A DNA stretch of 64,000 nt from Nostoc sp. MG11. Its GTDB lineage: Bacteria; Cyanobacteriota; Cyanobacteriia; Cyanobacteriales; Nostocaceae. Positions 10,130-19,303 of this stretch are shown one piece after another. Made by a program: the position numbers and the translations under genes. Under the pieces are notes generated by a model. That model did not search any database. It was given only the letters and a program-made list of their open reading frames with translations, and was not told the origin of the DNA. Location of the stretch: assembly GCF_014904695.1 (NCBI RefSeq), contig NZ_JACXXN010000005.1:124001-188000 (forward strand), read 5' to 3'. Each line of letters starts with the position of its first letter. Position 1 is the first letter of the stretch.

Positions 10130-10705
10130 TCACTGAGAAACTCTCACGCAAGGTGCTTCATTAGCCGAGGGAGGATCAGGGAAAATTGCTAAAGTGTGAT
10201 ATCCGGGATTACTTTTTTCGTATATCACCCGAAAAGTATACAGCTTGGTTTTACCTTGTTTTTCGGTAACAACTGTTAAAAGTGTATTGTTAGTAGCAGG
10301 AAGTCCAGGAATATTGAGTTTTTGAATTCGTCTAAGTTGCATGACATTCGCTGCTGAATTTTTACAATCTCCTACATTAGTATTACGGTCTTGACCAAAC
10401 TGCATACATACCGGGCCATCAAAATCTATAGTTACCTGTGATGGATCGTTTAACCAAACTTTTTTAATTACTTCTCCAGCCTGAATAAAACTTAAGTTTG
10501 TTCCTTGCTGATACGAAATATTAATGGTAGGTGTTGCTCCTCCTAAACCTTGTGCTTGACAAGAAAACATGGAACGGAGAACAGCATTATTAGCTATGGC
10601 GCGGCCTGCCAGTAATAACATAGCAGCTGAGAAAAGCAAGGAAGCTAGATGTAAGAAATAAGAATTATTTGGAGACTTTCCTGGTAAGTTTATATTGTTT
10701 TTCAT
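10130..10705 (-). CDS. VirB9/TraK-like periplasmic protein of a type IV secretion system
   Basis: 191 residues. A basic start and one hydrophobic segment (about 17-38, ending GRAIANN) suggest export or anchoring. The rest is beta-rich, with YQQGTNLSFIQAGEVIKKVW, then VTIDFDG, then LPATNNTLLTVVTE and KLYTFRVIYE. The pattern 'T.L.F..G..I..VW..D ... N..L.V.T..G...Y.F.V' resembles the N-terminal domain of VirB9/TraK/TrbG outer-complex proteins. Four cysteines lie in the mature part. It follows the VirB10-like gene by 28 bp, whereas VirB9 usually precedes VirB10. The family call is inference from pattern and context. Confidence 0.55.
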   Translation of the reverse strand: MKNNINLPGKSPNNSYFLHLASLLFSAAMLLLAGRAIANNAVLRSMFSCQAQGLGGATPTINISYQQGTNLSFIQAGEVIKKVWLNDPSQVTIDFDGPVCMQFGQDRNTNVGDCKNSAANVMQLRRIQKLNIPGLPATNNTLLTVVTEKQGKTKLYTFRVIYEKSNPGYHTLAIFPDPPSANEAPCVRVSQ

Positions 10706-10733
10706 GGATGCAACTTAGTATCACTCACTACTC

Positions 10734-12350
10734 CTAAAACTGTATAGATTGATTGACATATATTTCAACATTTTTGCCAGCTGCCACAAACCAAACGTTA
10801 GTACGTTGCATCATTTGAGAAATAGCCTGTTGATTGCGTTGTGCAATTTGAGGAACTACAGTGTTCATCCCACCTTCTAGCAACCCTGCCAAAATGTTAC
10901 GTCTGTTGTCGCTACTCTGAAAGCAATACCTATCTCTGTAAGTTTGATTATTAGAATTCTCGTTAGAATTAGTATTAGTATTAGTATTAGTATCTAGAGT
11001 AGGAGTATTAACACATTCGACTCTGGTATCAGGACGATTTAATACCTCTCCTACTTTACCAACAGCACCTAGGGCAAATAGTCCTATATCCATCCCCGTA
11101 ATTGCTCCTCCTTGATTGGGAAATTGCTGTGCTAGTAAAGGTCTACCTTGGGGAGCGCGAACAATTAGGGCATTTTGCGGTAGGCTCCTTTCTGTGGGAG
11201 TACCATTATTTTTTACGATAACTTTGACTATATTTAGCTGTAATAAACCCTGTTCGGAAATAGAACGAACTTCAGTTAATAACTCGGTATTGGCAGGTAG
11301 CGCGATCGCACCATCTACAGCTTTGAGTGGTTCTTTCAAACGCACAACAAATACATTTTTGTTTTCGTCGTTGTCGTCGTTGTTTCTTGCTTTAGTAGTT
11401 TCTCCAAATACAGCTGTTGCTAATACAGCTTTGACGCTAGTCCCTACTGCTACGGATTTTTGGCTCTGTTGTTGTCCTTGGTTGGCTACAGAAGGCTCCT
11501 GGGGTGGTGTTTGGTTAGGATTGGGGTTTGGTGGCTGTTGCGCGACTTGGGTATTTTGTGGAGGTTCAGAGGTAGCTGCCATGACATTAGGTTTATCACT
11601 GACATTTACCTGACCATAACTACCCAACTTTGCTAACCTTGACCACTCATCAAGTGGGTTTGGTGGAGGTGGTGGAGTTACATTGACGGTTGGTTGCACA
11701 ACTGGTAATGGTTGAGAAACAACAGGTCTTTGTGGAGGAGATGGTACTGTGACTACACGAGGCACATAAACTGTTCGTACTGGTGCTGGTGTTGTTTGTG
11801 GTACTACCTGCGGTCTATTTCTGGAAGAAACTGCTGGTGGCTGTAAAGCTACCGCAGGCGTTGGTTTTGTCGTTCTGAGCTTTTGTTGTGCCGCTTTTAC
11901 CAACTCAACTTGTTCAGTCAGAGCTAACTTTGTTTTGAGAGTCTCTACTTCTGCTGCTAGATTTTGAGAAGGAGATTCATTTACAGGTTGCGATCGCACT
12001 TGGGGAGGAATCTCACTTTGTGGTTTTTGATTACCACTATTCATCAGCTGGGATAAAAACCCGCCAGCTAACAAAACTATAGATAAGGTAGCCATCCCCA
12101 CTAAGCCTAATTTAGCAAAGGGGTTAGATGAGAGGGGTTGCTTAGTCTGAACTTCTTGCGGCTGTTCAGGTGACGGCTGTATAGCAGGTTCTTCTACTTC
12201 TTGGATGCTAGGAGGAGCTTCTTCAAAGCCAACCAATCTTGCCATCCGCGATTCCCAATCTAGAGATTCTACTTCTCGTTGGCGATCGTCGGTAGTTAAA
12301 GTAAATAGATTTTGTGCAGGAGTTTCTGATGGAATTGAATATCGAGTCAT
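10734..12350 (-). CDS. VirB10/TrbI-like inner-membrane channel protein
   Basis: 538 residues with VirB10-type topology. There is a cytoplasmic N-terminus of about 88 residues and one membrane span (GLVGMATLSIVLLAGGFL). A short coiled coil (about 130-165) and a long Pro/Gln/Val-rich linker follow. The C-terminal domain begins near SVAVGTSVKAVLATAVFGET, with LPANTELLTEVRSISEQGLL, and ends in WFVAAGKNVEIYVNQSIQF, a family-like ending ('...G..v.i.v...l.f'). VirB10 links the inner and outer membrane complexes and senses ATPase activity. A low-complexity TNTNTN stretch near residue 455 is encoded by a hexanucleotide repeat. It is 15 bp downstream of the second VirB8-like gene, same operon. Confidence 0.72.
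   Translation of the reverse strand: MTRYSIPSETPAQNLFTLTTDDRQREVESLDWESRMARLVGFEEAPPSIQEVEEPAIQPSPEQPQEVQTKQPLSSNPFAKLGLVGMATLSIVLLAGGFLSQLMNSGNQKPQSEIPPQVRSQPVNESPSQNLAAEVETLKTKLALTEQVELVKAAQQKLRTTKPTPAVALQPPAVSSRNRPQVVPQTTPAPVRTVYVPRVVTVPSPPQRPVVSQPLPVVQPTVNVTPPPPPNPLDEWSRLAKLGSYGQVNVSDKPNVMAATSEPPQNTQVAQQPPNPNPNQTPPQEPSVANQGQQQSQKSVAVGTSVKAVLATAVFGETTKARNNDDNDENKNVFVVRLKEPLKAVDGAIALPANTELLTEVRSISEQGLLQLNIVKVIVKNNGTPTERSLPQNALIVRAPQGRPLLAQQFPNQGGAITGMDIGLFALGAVGKVGEVLNRPDTRVECVNTPTLDTNTNTNTNSNENSNNQTYRDRYCFQSSDNRRNILAGLLEGGMNTVVPQIAQRNQQAISQMMQRTNVWFVAAGKNVEIYVNQSIQF
10968..10994. repeat. Hexanucleotide microsatellite inside the VirB10-like gene
   Basis: Four copies of ATTAGT in a row encode the Thr-Asn repeat of the VirB10-like protein. 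Copy-number changes would be in frame (two residues per unit). Confidence 0.8.
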
Positions 12351-12365
12351 AGTACAACTTATGTT

Positions 12366-13052
12366 TTAATTGACAGAACAATTTTTATCTTGAATTTCAC
12401 AGACATTATAAATTTCTAGTCTAGCTTCACCTAGGCGATAAGCTGCCAAGTGTAACGGAATTGCTGCATTTGGTAGTGAAGTTGCTGGTTGGTTTATTGC
12501 TCTGACTAAAATTTGTTTATTAAATGAAATTGATTTTCCTAGCTTATCAGAACTACTAAAAACTAATTGATTGGCAAGTATCTCCACTTTCCACTGTCCC
12601 TCACCTATCTTTGTCGGTTGAGAAACTCTTTGGATTACTAATACATTTTCAGTTCCTCTATTTACAGAGTCAAATTGACTCTCTGGGTTTAAATTAGTAA
12701 GTTCTAACTGAAATTTTTGCTTAAAATCTTCAGCTACCAATTGAGAACTGATGTCCCAGACTGTTTTTGGCGGTTGTTGCTGCGACCAGGTAAGCATTAA
12801 GCTCATACTTTCACCGACAAAGCGCCGAATAGTCTCTGGTTGTCGCTCTAAATTTTGTTGGGGGTCTACTGTGATGGCGCGACCATCAATAAGTTGCACT
12901 AAACTTTGAGGTGTGAGTTGCTGACTTAATTGCTGCAACATAGACCCGTGAAATACTAGTAACAGTAAGGTTAACAAATGTAAACCAAATGTTCCTACTG
13001 CCAACAGTGGTAAAAAGCTATTTTTCTTGTTTTCGGGTTTAAGTAATTGCAT
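12366..13052 (-). CDS. VirB8/TraE-like membrane protein, copy A
   Basis: 228 residues. A short basic N-terminus is followed by one membrane span (about 14-35, FLPLLAVGTFGLHLLTLLLL) and a periplasmic domain of about 190 residues, the topology of VirB8/TraE assembly factors. It is clearly a paralogue of the next upstream gene: both share VQLIDG followed by LER.PE.IR.F, then W, then a QLVI/VLVIQRV strand, and both end with LEIY. VirB8 nucleates inner-membrane complex assembly. The homology call rests on topology, size and position between VirB6- and VirB10-like genes. Confidence 0.6.
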   Translation of the reverse strand: MQLLKPENKKNSFLPLLAVGTFGLHLLTLLLLVFHGSMLQQLSQQLTPQSLVQLIDGRAITVDPQQNLERQPETIRRFVGESMSLMLTWSQQQPPKTVWDISSQLVAEDFKQKFQLELTNLNPESQFDSVNRGTENVLVIQRVSQPTKIGEGQWKVEILANQLVFSSSDKLGKSISFNKQILVRAINQPATSLPNAAIPLHLAAYRLGEARLEIYNVCEIQDKNCSVN

Positions 13053-13099
13053 TAATAATTATCTATATAAATTACAATATTTTCAATTTTGAGAACCGA

Positions 13100-13924
13100 T
13101 TATCTTAAGAAATTATCAGGCTTTTTTATAGTTCCGCATTGCTTTAATTGTTCTTCGTTCAGGTTGTTATATTCGTCTAACAAACATAAATTGCGAATTT
13201 CGTAAATTTCTAGTTTATCAGTCCGAATACTATAAATTGCTTTTTGGAGGGTAGTGGCATTGTTGGCTTGTGGATTAGCGAAATAATCGACTGAACGCAC
13301 AAGTAAATCTTTATTGAAAGGCGTGATAATTCTTCTATCATCAGCTTGTTTATTTTGAATTAAATCAGCTACCATACCCACGCGCCACTTACCTGGGGCA
13401 ATTTTTTTTGGTGGATAAACCCGTTTAATAACTAACTGTGATGTCATAGCTTGGCTGGGATTTTCAGAAAACACTTCTGGCGGTGTTATTTCTGCAATTG
13501 TGCTTAAAAAACCCTTGCGAAAATCTTCTGATAAGGCAAAACTAGCTATCCAACTACTGGTGCTAATTTTTTGGCTACCGCCTTGTGTTGTTCTAATTAG
13601 TATTCCTAAATCTGATTTGGGGTTTGCGACTTCTTCAATAGTTTGTGGTGGTAGATTTCCAGACCAGTTAAACACCGATATCATCGTTTTACTGATGAAT
13701 TGGCGAATTGCTTCTGGTTCTCGTTCCAAATCATCAGTAATAGCTACTGATTTACCATCTATCAATTGCACAAAGTTGGGAGGTTTTCTTAAACTGAGTT
13801 GGCGAATTTTAATCCCTTGGAATAGGAATAAAAGTAAAACTAGTACATGCAAACTGAAGGTAGCGATCGCAAAAGCTGTTAATATACTTCCTGTTCGTTG
13901 TCTTTTTTCCAGTAACCGTACCAT
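13100..13924 (-). CDS. VirB8/TraE-like membrane protein, copy B
   Basis: 274 residues, ATG preceded by GGGAG. The layout matches copy A: one span near residues 14-36 (TAFAIATFSLHVLVLLLFLF) and a periplasmic domain with VQLIDGKSVAITDDLEREPE, SQLVIKRVYPPKKIAPGKWR and DKLEIYEIRNLC. It carries an insertion of about 30 residues after the conserved Trp compared with copy A. Tandem duplication followed by divergence is the simplest explanation; the two may form a heteromer. Stop and next start are 47 bp apart. Confidence 0.6.
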   Translation of the reverse strand: MVRLLEKRQRTGSILTAFAIATFSLHVLVLLLFLFQGIKIRQLSLRKPPNFVQLIDGKSVAITDDLEREPEAIRQFISKTMISVFNWSGNLPPQTIEEVANPKSDLGILIRTTQGGSQKISTSSWIASFALSEDFRKGFLSTIAEITPPEVFSENPSQAMTSQLVIKRVYPPKKIAPGKWRVGMVADLIQNKQADDRRIITPFNKDLLVRSVDYFANPQANNATTLQKAIYSIRTDKLEIYEIRNLCLLDEYNNLNEEQLKQCGTIKKPDNFLR

Positions 13925-14043
13925 TTACTCATCTCCCAACCCAACAGTGAGCGCTTATTTAACTTGTACTTAGTGATGAACTAAAATGCTTCTCACGACT
14001 GAATTTATTTTTAATTACTTATCAATCTTCCCCAGTTAAAGAC

Positions 14044-15093
14044 TTATATTCTATCTTTCACTAGAGAAGCCGTATTGCTAATAGCATTAAAGACTGCAAA
14101 CCCCCCAGCCGCAGCCACTAATAAAGATAAAATCGGAGCCAAAACTCCCAGAAAAATTATGAACCACATTAAGTCTGGATCAACATTAGCATTTTGCCCA
14201 GGCCCATTAACAATAACTGCGGCAGTTAGCACAGCAATAATATTAAATGAAATTTTAGCGATACCAATAGATAAAAATCCGGTAAGCCATGCAAAAATCG
14301 GTTTACCAGCTACAGGTAGCAAAGACCCACCTACAGCCAGCGGCCCTAAAGTTGCTATCAATAACATAGTCGCTTCTATTAAATTCTGGAAGGCATATTG
14401 TAAAGAGACTAAAAAATTCTTGATGCTCGTTTGGACTGTAGAACCCAGTAAAGAATTAAATGCGTTTTCAGATACATTGCCTGTGTTATATGTAATCTGA
14501 TTTACCTTATTTTCTAGTCTATCTATCCAAGTTCTATTACCATATAAATTTCTGTATTCTTGCCAAAGTTCATTAGCTTTTTCTGAGGCTTTGACAAAAC
14601 ATTTATTTTGTTGTTCGCCAGTAAGTGACTGACAAGGACGCAGCAAAGAACCTGCCACTTCTTCAGCAATACTCATATTCAGTGCTTGCTGGTAAATTTG
14701 GTCAGTGTTTGTTGTTACTAGTACTTGCTGATTCACAGCATTTACCAAATTCCGTACTCCTAATGTTAAATTAGAAAGTATGCTTCCATTGCCTGAGTTA
14801 CTTAACAGTATTACCACCAGGAAAGGCCAAATCAAAGCTGATATAGGGCGGGCATATTCGCTATATATCAAATCTTTGAGGAATTGTAGCATAAAAAACA
14901 GCAAGGTTCCTACTGCAAAGAACACACCCAGATTTGTCAGTGCTCCATACAAGTTATTACTGGTATTATTTTGTAATAAATCCAGCCATTGATTGTCCCA
15001 ACCTTCGGCAATACTTTGGGCAGTTGTAGCACCATTACCGAGAATTTCATCTATGCCTATTTGGGCAAAAATTGGTAAAGTAGCAAGCTGCAT
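14044..15093 (-). CDS. VirB6/TrbL-like polytopic membrane protein
   Basis: About 349 residues from the ATG at 15091-15093 (a TTG 30 bases upstream is possible). An N-terminal part (LATLPIFAQIGIDEI) resembling a signal sequence is followed by spans at about 60-80 and 95-110. A soluble stretch with two cysteines (LRPCQSLTGEQQNKCFVKAS) comes next, then a hydrophobic C-terminal half with four or more spans (ATMLLIATLGPLAVGGSLLP, ISFNIIAVLTAAVIVNG, LMWFIIFLGVLAPILSLLVA). This suits VirB6/TrbL, the inner-membrane pore component. It lies between the B5-like and B8-like genes, the usual place for virB6. Confidence 0.62.
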   Translation of the reverse strand: MQLATLPIFAQIGIDEILGNGATTAQSIAEGWDNQWLDLLQNNTSNNLYGALTNLGVFFAVGTLLFFMLQFLKDLIYSEYARPISALIWPFLVVILLSNSGNGSILSNLTLGVRNLVNAVNQQVLVTTNTDQIYQQALNMSIAEEVAGSLLRPCQSLTGEQQNKCFVKASEKANELWQEYRNLYGNRTWIDRLENKVNQITYNTGNVSENAFNSLLGSTVQTSIKNFLVSLQYAFQNLIEATMLLIATLGPLAVGGSLLPVAGKPIFAWLTGFLSIGIAKISFNIIAVLTAAVIVNGPGQNANVDPDLMWFIIFLGVLAPILSLLVAAAGGFAVFNAISNTASLVKDRI

Positions 15094-15167
15094 TTTGATA
15101 GTGGCTGTTTTTAAAAGAAACAAGTTTTCCGTAGTTAAATGGGAATCGGGATTGTTGATTTTGAATT

Positions 15168-15971
15168 CTAATTATCAATTCTTGTCCCAAACAAATCCAT
15201 TTGAGAAGTAGCTCGCAAAAGTCGCGCCGCTTCTGTAGATGTATCTACTCTCCGAGCACGATTTTCCTCTTCCATTTGTTGAGAAATATTGGCTAAGTTT
15301 AAGTTTGAGTATTGCAGTGCTTGATTTGTTTGTAATGTCTGAGCAAATGTTTCAGCTACAATTTTTGATTGCTCCTGTTGAATTTTAAGGCTTTGCAATT
15401 GGTTAGCATTGAGTAATTTTGACAAACTCGAAATAGCATTATTCACAGGATTGGCTTTACCAATGATATTGCTAATTTGACTGAGTAAATTGTCGCTTTC
15501 GTCTTCTGCTTGTTCAGCAAATAATGCAATATCTCTTAAAGATTTTTCTGTATCGATTAATTTCGTTTTTGTCCGAATCTGCCCAGCTTCTCCTAAAAGC
15601 CCTGCCACGGCTCCACGGGTAATTAGACGATTGATTTCATTGCTAACTAAATTTGAGCGGACTACTGAATTATTCTCAAAGCGGTCTGATATGGAGTTGA
15701 TAAAAATATCATCACGAATTCTCTGTCCAGCAGTGATTGGATTAGGTATATTCAATTCTCCTGTAGCATTAGTAATAGCACTTCTACTTTGTGGTTCTAC
15801 AGGCTTTAAGTTTTCGCTCAAATTATTTTGCAGGTAGTTTTGCAAATCTACAGAATATGATTGAAAATCAGTCCAAACTTCACCTACTTGTCCAGTCTCG
15901 CCTAATTGTGCCATTACTGGTAGGATTGCTAGGGATAATAAAGTAAGAGTCAAAACCGTAGTTTTTTGCAT
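15168..15971 (-). CDS. VirB5/TrbJ-like exported coiled-coil protein
   Basis: About 267 residues from the ATG at 15969-15971. A typical signal peptide (MQKTTVLTLTLLSLAILPVMA) has a likely cleavage after VMA. The mature protein is mostly helical, Gln/Asn/Leu-rich and predicted coiled coil, for example NQLQSLKIQQEQSKIVAETF and NLANISQQMEEENRARRVD. VirB5/TrbJ proteins are secreted helical minor pilus components with this composition, and the gene sits directly after the VirB4-like gene as virB5 does. The earlier TTG at 15998 would spoil the signal peptide. Confidence 0.6.
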   Translation of the reverse strand: MQKTTVLTLTLLSLAILPVMAQLGETGQVGEVWTDFQSYSVDLQNYLQNNLSENLKPVEPQSRSAITNATGELNIPNPITAGQRIRDDIFINSISDRFENNSVVRSNLVSNEINRLITRGAVAGLLGEAGQIRTKTKLIDTEKSLRDIALFAEQAEDESDNLLSQISNIIGKANPVNNAISSLSKLLNANQLQSLKIQQEQSKIVAETFAQTLQTNQALQYSNLNLANISQQMEEENRARRVDTSTEAARLLRATSQMDLFGTRIDN

Positions 15972-16028
15972 ATATCTGTGTTTGGGAACGGTGGACAAAT
16001 TTGTTGAAATTAATAAATTTATTTTTTG

Positions 16029-16050
16029 CTCACGCAGAGGCGCAGGAAGG
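16029..16050. repeat. Dispersed 'cacgcagaggcgcag' repeat
   Basis: A short CTCACGCAGAGGCGCAGG motif lies between the VirB4-like and VirB5-like genes. A longer copy is at 49312-49350, and degenerate relatives lie near 7400 and 26500. This is a frequent intergenic motif in Nostoc-type genomes. Confidence 0.55.
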
Positions 16051-16186
16051 AGTTTTAAGTTAGGACTTTGGTAATATGTTTAATACAGTATTGTGCAAAT
16101 AACATAACTTTTGGCTTTGTTCATCTGTGATTAGTTATTTATGTAGCTTACTTAAGTGAGAACCGCTATAAGTTTTAGAGAGGCTG

Positions 16187-18934
16187 TTAACTACTACGTA
16201 GTGTAGCCACTAACTGACGTGCAAATGTAGAAATTGCTTCATATTTATCGGTGTGAAGTTGCATCATTTGACTGCGCGCGGCTTGTTCATAGGGGTTATT
16301 AGCAACTGCTGCTAATTGTTCATAACCTGGATAGTAGCGACAAAATGTATAAATACCGTTATCATCTAACAGCCATTGACTATAAATGCCTTCTTTGCGG
16401 GGGAAAAAGCTTTCTGAGGCATTACGAGAAATAATGTTGCGGGGATATTTTAAGATATCTGCAAAACTATCTACTGCAACTGGCTGAATGCGTCCAATCA
16501 ATCTTGTTGTCAAGTTTTGCAAAATTTTAGATGCAGCTTTGGATTTGGCGATGGTATCAGGGTCTTGTGCTGATAAAATAACTCTGATGCCAGCTTTAGC
16601 GCCGTTGGCACAAACTCTGCCAACTAAGTCAGAAATTTGCTCGAATTCAAATAAAATCGGTGCTTCGTCGATGAAGAATATGGAAGCTGGACTGCTTAAT
16701 GCACGTCGTAACGCCGCTGAATAGGCGCTTAAAGATAGTACTGCTGCATCTTCATTATCTGATAGGTTTCTGAGAGCAAAAACCAAAAGTTGGGCATCGG
16801 TAGGAAAGCTAGATGGTGCAGAGATGGCTTGTCCGACGCGACTAGAAAGCCAAAACCGCAAGCGCAGCTGAATTTGGCTTAAGGCGTCTTCAACTCTCCC
16901 ACTTACAGAATTTAACTGTAGATGTTCTGGTGAACAGAAATAGAGAAAGTCTTTTAAGGTAGGGGTTTTTGGCCAAGCCGCAGAACCAAATCCCCCTGCT
17001 ATTGCTTTTCGATATCGCTCTTTGATACCCTCATCTGCAAAGAAGGCTTCTAAAGCCAAGTTGAGAAGCGATCGCACAGTTTGCGATAGAATCTGATTCT
17101 CAGCAGATGACCCTAAAACCATTGTCATCAAAGCTGATTCTAAAAAAGATATATAATCGAGTGTGCGATCGCGTTGTTGTTCTGGATCAAGCGATCGTAG
17201 ATCTGGCTGTTCAAACAAATTATTCGATTGTTTAGAGATATCAAAATACGCCCCATTCCCCTCCATAAACTCTGTATAGTCAGTAAAAGTCGATGTTCCA
17301 TCAGGTTTGGGGAAGTCTAACGCCACTACAGGAATACCATGCGCCAAAGCCTGAGTTAAAATCCCTGATACTAACACCGACTTCCCAGCACGAGTTGTTG
17401 CAAACAGCGCTAAATTTTTATGTTGGTTAAATAAATCTAGATGTATCGGTGTTCCGCCTTCTTCCGCAATCAACTCGAAGCCTTGATTATCACCTTTTTT
17501 AGTTAGTACTAAAGGCATTAATCCTGGAACTTCACTTGTTAAATATAGTTGGCGACGATTGAAAGGTTTTGCTAACAAACCCTCCCAAACTATTGGTAAA
17601 GTTTGCAGCCAAATTTTCCATGCATATTCTGTTTCCCTAATCACCCGTGCTGGACGTTGAAAACAGTTTTCAATATATCTTGTCGCTTCCTCTAATTTTT
17701 CTATACTTGGACGATGTACTAAAATCGCTATACCTGTATAAATAGGTACTGCACCTTCATATAATTGCTCTTGTGCTGCTACGGATTTTTTTAACTTTAA
17801 TTGAGCGTTAACATCAATTGTTTTACTTTTTTCTTGAGCCATGATAGTAGTCATATTTGACTGCTTCAGCACTCTTTGCAAGGTAGTTTTCACAAATGCT
17901 GGATTTGCAGTAGTTAATTCACAAAATACTTCTGTATCTACTACCGTTTCCCTTGCTAGCAGTTCCCATATATAACGCAACTGAGTGGATTTATTTGACC
18001 AACCTCCGGGTTTTTCTAAAAATGTCATTACGCCAATATAGCGATTCTTCACATTAACCCAACGACGGTCAGCACAAGGTATACCAGACTCCAGCAGCAA
18101 AGTTGTACTATGGATATTTTCTATGAGTAATTTACTACTTGCTAAGTCTGAATTGACTTTTTCATGTAGTCCATTTTCATCTAAAGTAATCAATTGGGGA
18201 ATATCTATTGGCTGCGTATCATTAAATCTTCTCCAGGTTTCCTCCCAAAGTTCATTAGCAGTCAAAGGCTTGATATCCAACCCCATTTTATTAGCTAAAA
18301 GTTGCTCCCAACGGAGAAAACCTTGTTTATAAGCATTAGTGATGATAGTTTCGAGGCGCTGGTATTCTACTTCTGATAGTTCGCCTTTGAATTTCAACCA
18401 CCATGATTCAGCTTTTGCTAAAAGTCTCTCTATCCAATCATCAGCATTAGTATTGGTAGACTCAACAGTATAAGTGACATAAATACGCAAAAATTTTGGC
18501 TTACGAATTCCAGAAATAGTCAGTTCTTTGACTCTGGCTCGTTCTGCCATCAACAAATATTTTATATCTCGTGATGGCGCATTTTTTATCAATGATGCAA
18601 GTTCTTGCTGGCGGTTTTTATCTGAACTAAAAGACCCCAAATGTAGCGTCATTCTTTCATCGCTAGGGATATCTTTTAAACCCGCTTCAATATTATTGAC
18701 AATTGTATCGATTTGTTCAGATCTTAAAGTGGTATGGATACCTCGACATTCAAAACCGAAGACGAAGCAAAACCTATCTTTTTGTGTTCCTTTCGTCAAA
18801 GCGTAAGCGCCAATATCACGTCCATTTAGTGAGACGCGCAGCATTGTCGCTAAGTGTAAAGCGTCTTCAAATGGTGTTAATCTAGTTTCATTTCCTGCGA
18901 TATCGACGCTTTTTTTTCCGATTTTTTGCTTCAT
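16187..18934 (-). CDS. VirB4/TraC-like secretion ATPase
   Basis: About 915 residues from the ATG at 18932-18934, which has GGAAG six bases upstream. An in-frame upstream extension lies inside the preceding gene. The size and layout are those of VirB4: an N-terminal domain of about 500 residues, then a RecA-like motor. Walker A is the divergent FATTRAGKSV (about 511-520), with ALDFPKPDGTSTF after it; Walker B is SIFFIDEAP, followed by ANGAKAGIRVILSAQDPDTI, a typical VirB4/FtsK-superfamily stretch. VirB4 powers pilus and channel assembly at the inner membrane. It overlaps the VirB3-like gene by 47 bp, a close coupling that fits the frequent virB3-virB4 pairing. Confidence 0.85.
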   Translation of the reverse strand: MKQKIGKKSVDIAGNETRLTPFEDALHLATMLRVSLNGRDIGAYALTKGTQKDRFCFVFGFECRGIHTTLRSEQIDTIVNNIEAGLKDIPSDERMTLHLGSFSSDKNRQQELASLIKNAPSRDIKYLLMAERARVKELTISGIRKPKFLRIYVTYTVESTNTNADDWIERLLAKAESWWLKFKGELSEVEYQRLETIITNAYKQGFLRWEQLLANKMGLDIKPLTANELWEETWRRFNDTQPIDIPQLITLDENGLHEKVNSDLASSKLLIENIHSTTLLLESGIPCADRRWVNVKNRYIGVMTFLEKPGGWSNKSTQLRYIWELLARETVVDTEVFCELTTANPAFVKTTLQRVLKQSNMTTIMAQEKSKTIDVNAQLKLKKSVAAQEQLYEGAVPIYTGIAILVHRPSIEKLEEATRYIENCFQRPARVIRETEYAWKIWLQTLPIVWEGLLAKPFNRRQLYLTSEVPGLMPLVLTKKGDNQGFELIAEEGGTPIHLDLFNQHKNLALFATTRAGKSVLVSGILTQALAHGIPVVALDFPKPDGTSTFTDYTEFMEGNGAYFDISKQSNNLFEQPDLRSLDPEQQRDRTLDYISFLESALMTMVLGSSAENQILSQTVRSLLNLALEAFFADEGIKERYRKAIAGGFGSAAWPKTPTLKDFLYFCSPEHLQLNSVSGRVEDALSQIQLRLRFWLSSRVGQAISAPSSFPTDAQLLVFALRNLSDNEDAAVLSLSAYSAALRRALSSPASIFFIDEAPILFEFEQISDLVGRVCANGAKAGIRVILSAQDPDTIAKSKAASKILQNLTTRLIGRIQPVAVDSFADILKYPRNIISRNASESFFPRKEGIYSQWLLDDNGIYTFCRYYPGYEQLAAVANNPYEQAARSQMMQLHTDKYEAISTFARQLVATLRSS

Positions 18935-19259
18935 GGTTAACTTCCAGCAAGCTTTGATAACGAGCAAAGCCTCTTGTCCAAGTGGGAACACCTACAAATT
19001 TGCTTAAAAAACTCCAACTCCTACCACCAGTTAATATCCACCAAGTCCCCATTCCCCAACCAGCAATTAGTACTGTCCATAACCATTTTTGAAACTCCTC
19101 TTGGAAAATCCCCCCAAAAATTCCGTTGATGATAAAGTATGAAGTTAGGGAGATTAGCGTCCAAGGAAGAATTTGATCGGCAGGTATTGGGCCTAATGAA
19201 GGTTGGCTTCCTAGAATTTGATTGACTGGACGAAATTCTTGTTCACGCTCTTGAGACAT
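18888..19259 (-). CDS. VirB3-like small membrane protein
   Basis: 123 residues: a polar N-terminus with PVNQILGSQPSLGPIPADQI, two adjacent membrane spans (about 31-52, 58-77), then a Trp-rich stretch (WSFLSKFVGVPTWTRGF) and a very basic tail ending KNRKKKRRYRRK. Two-span topology, length and position immediately upstream of and overlapping virB4 match VirB3/TrbD. Sequence similarity to the family was not demonstrated. Confidence 0.55.
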   Translation of the reverse strand: MSQEREQEFRPVNQILGSQPSLGPIPADQILPWTLISLTSYFIINGIFGGIFQEEFQKWLWTVLIAGWGMGTWWILTGGRSWSFLSKFVGVPTWTRGFARYQSLLEVNHEAKNRKKKRRYRRK

Positions 19260-19303
19260 TGCAAATAACTTAGTTATTCTTCCTCTGAAAGAATAGAAAT
19301 GAA

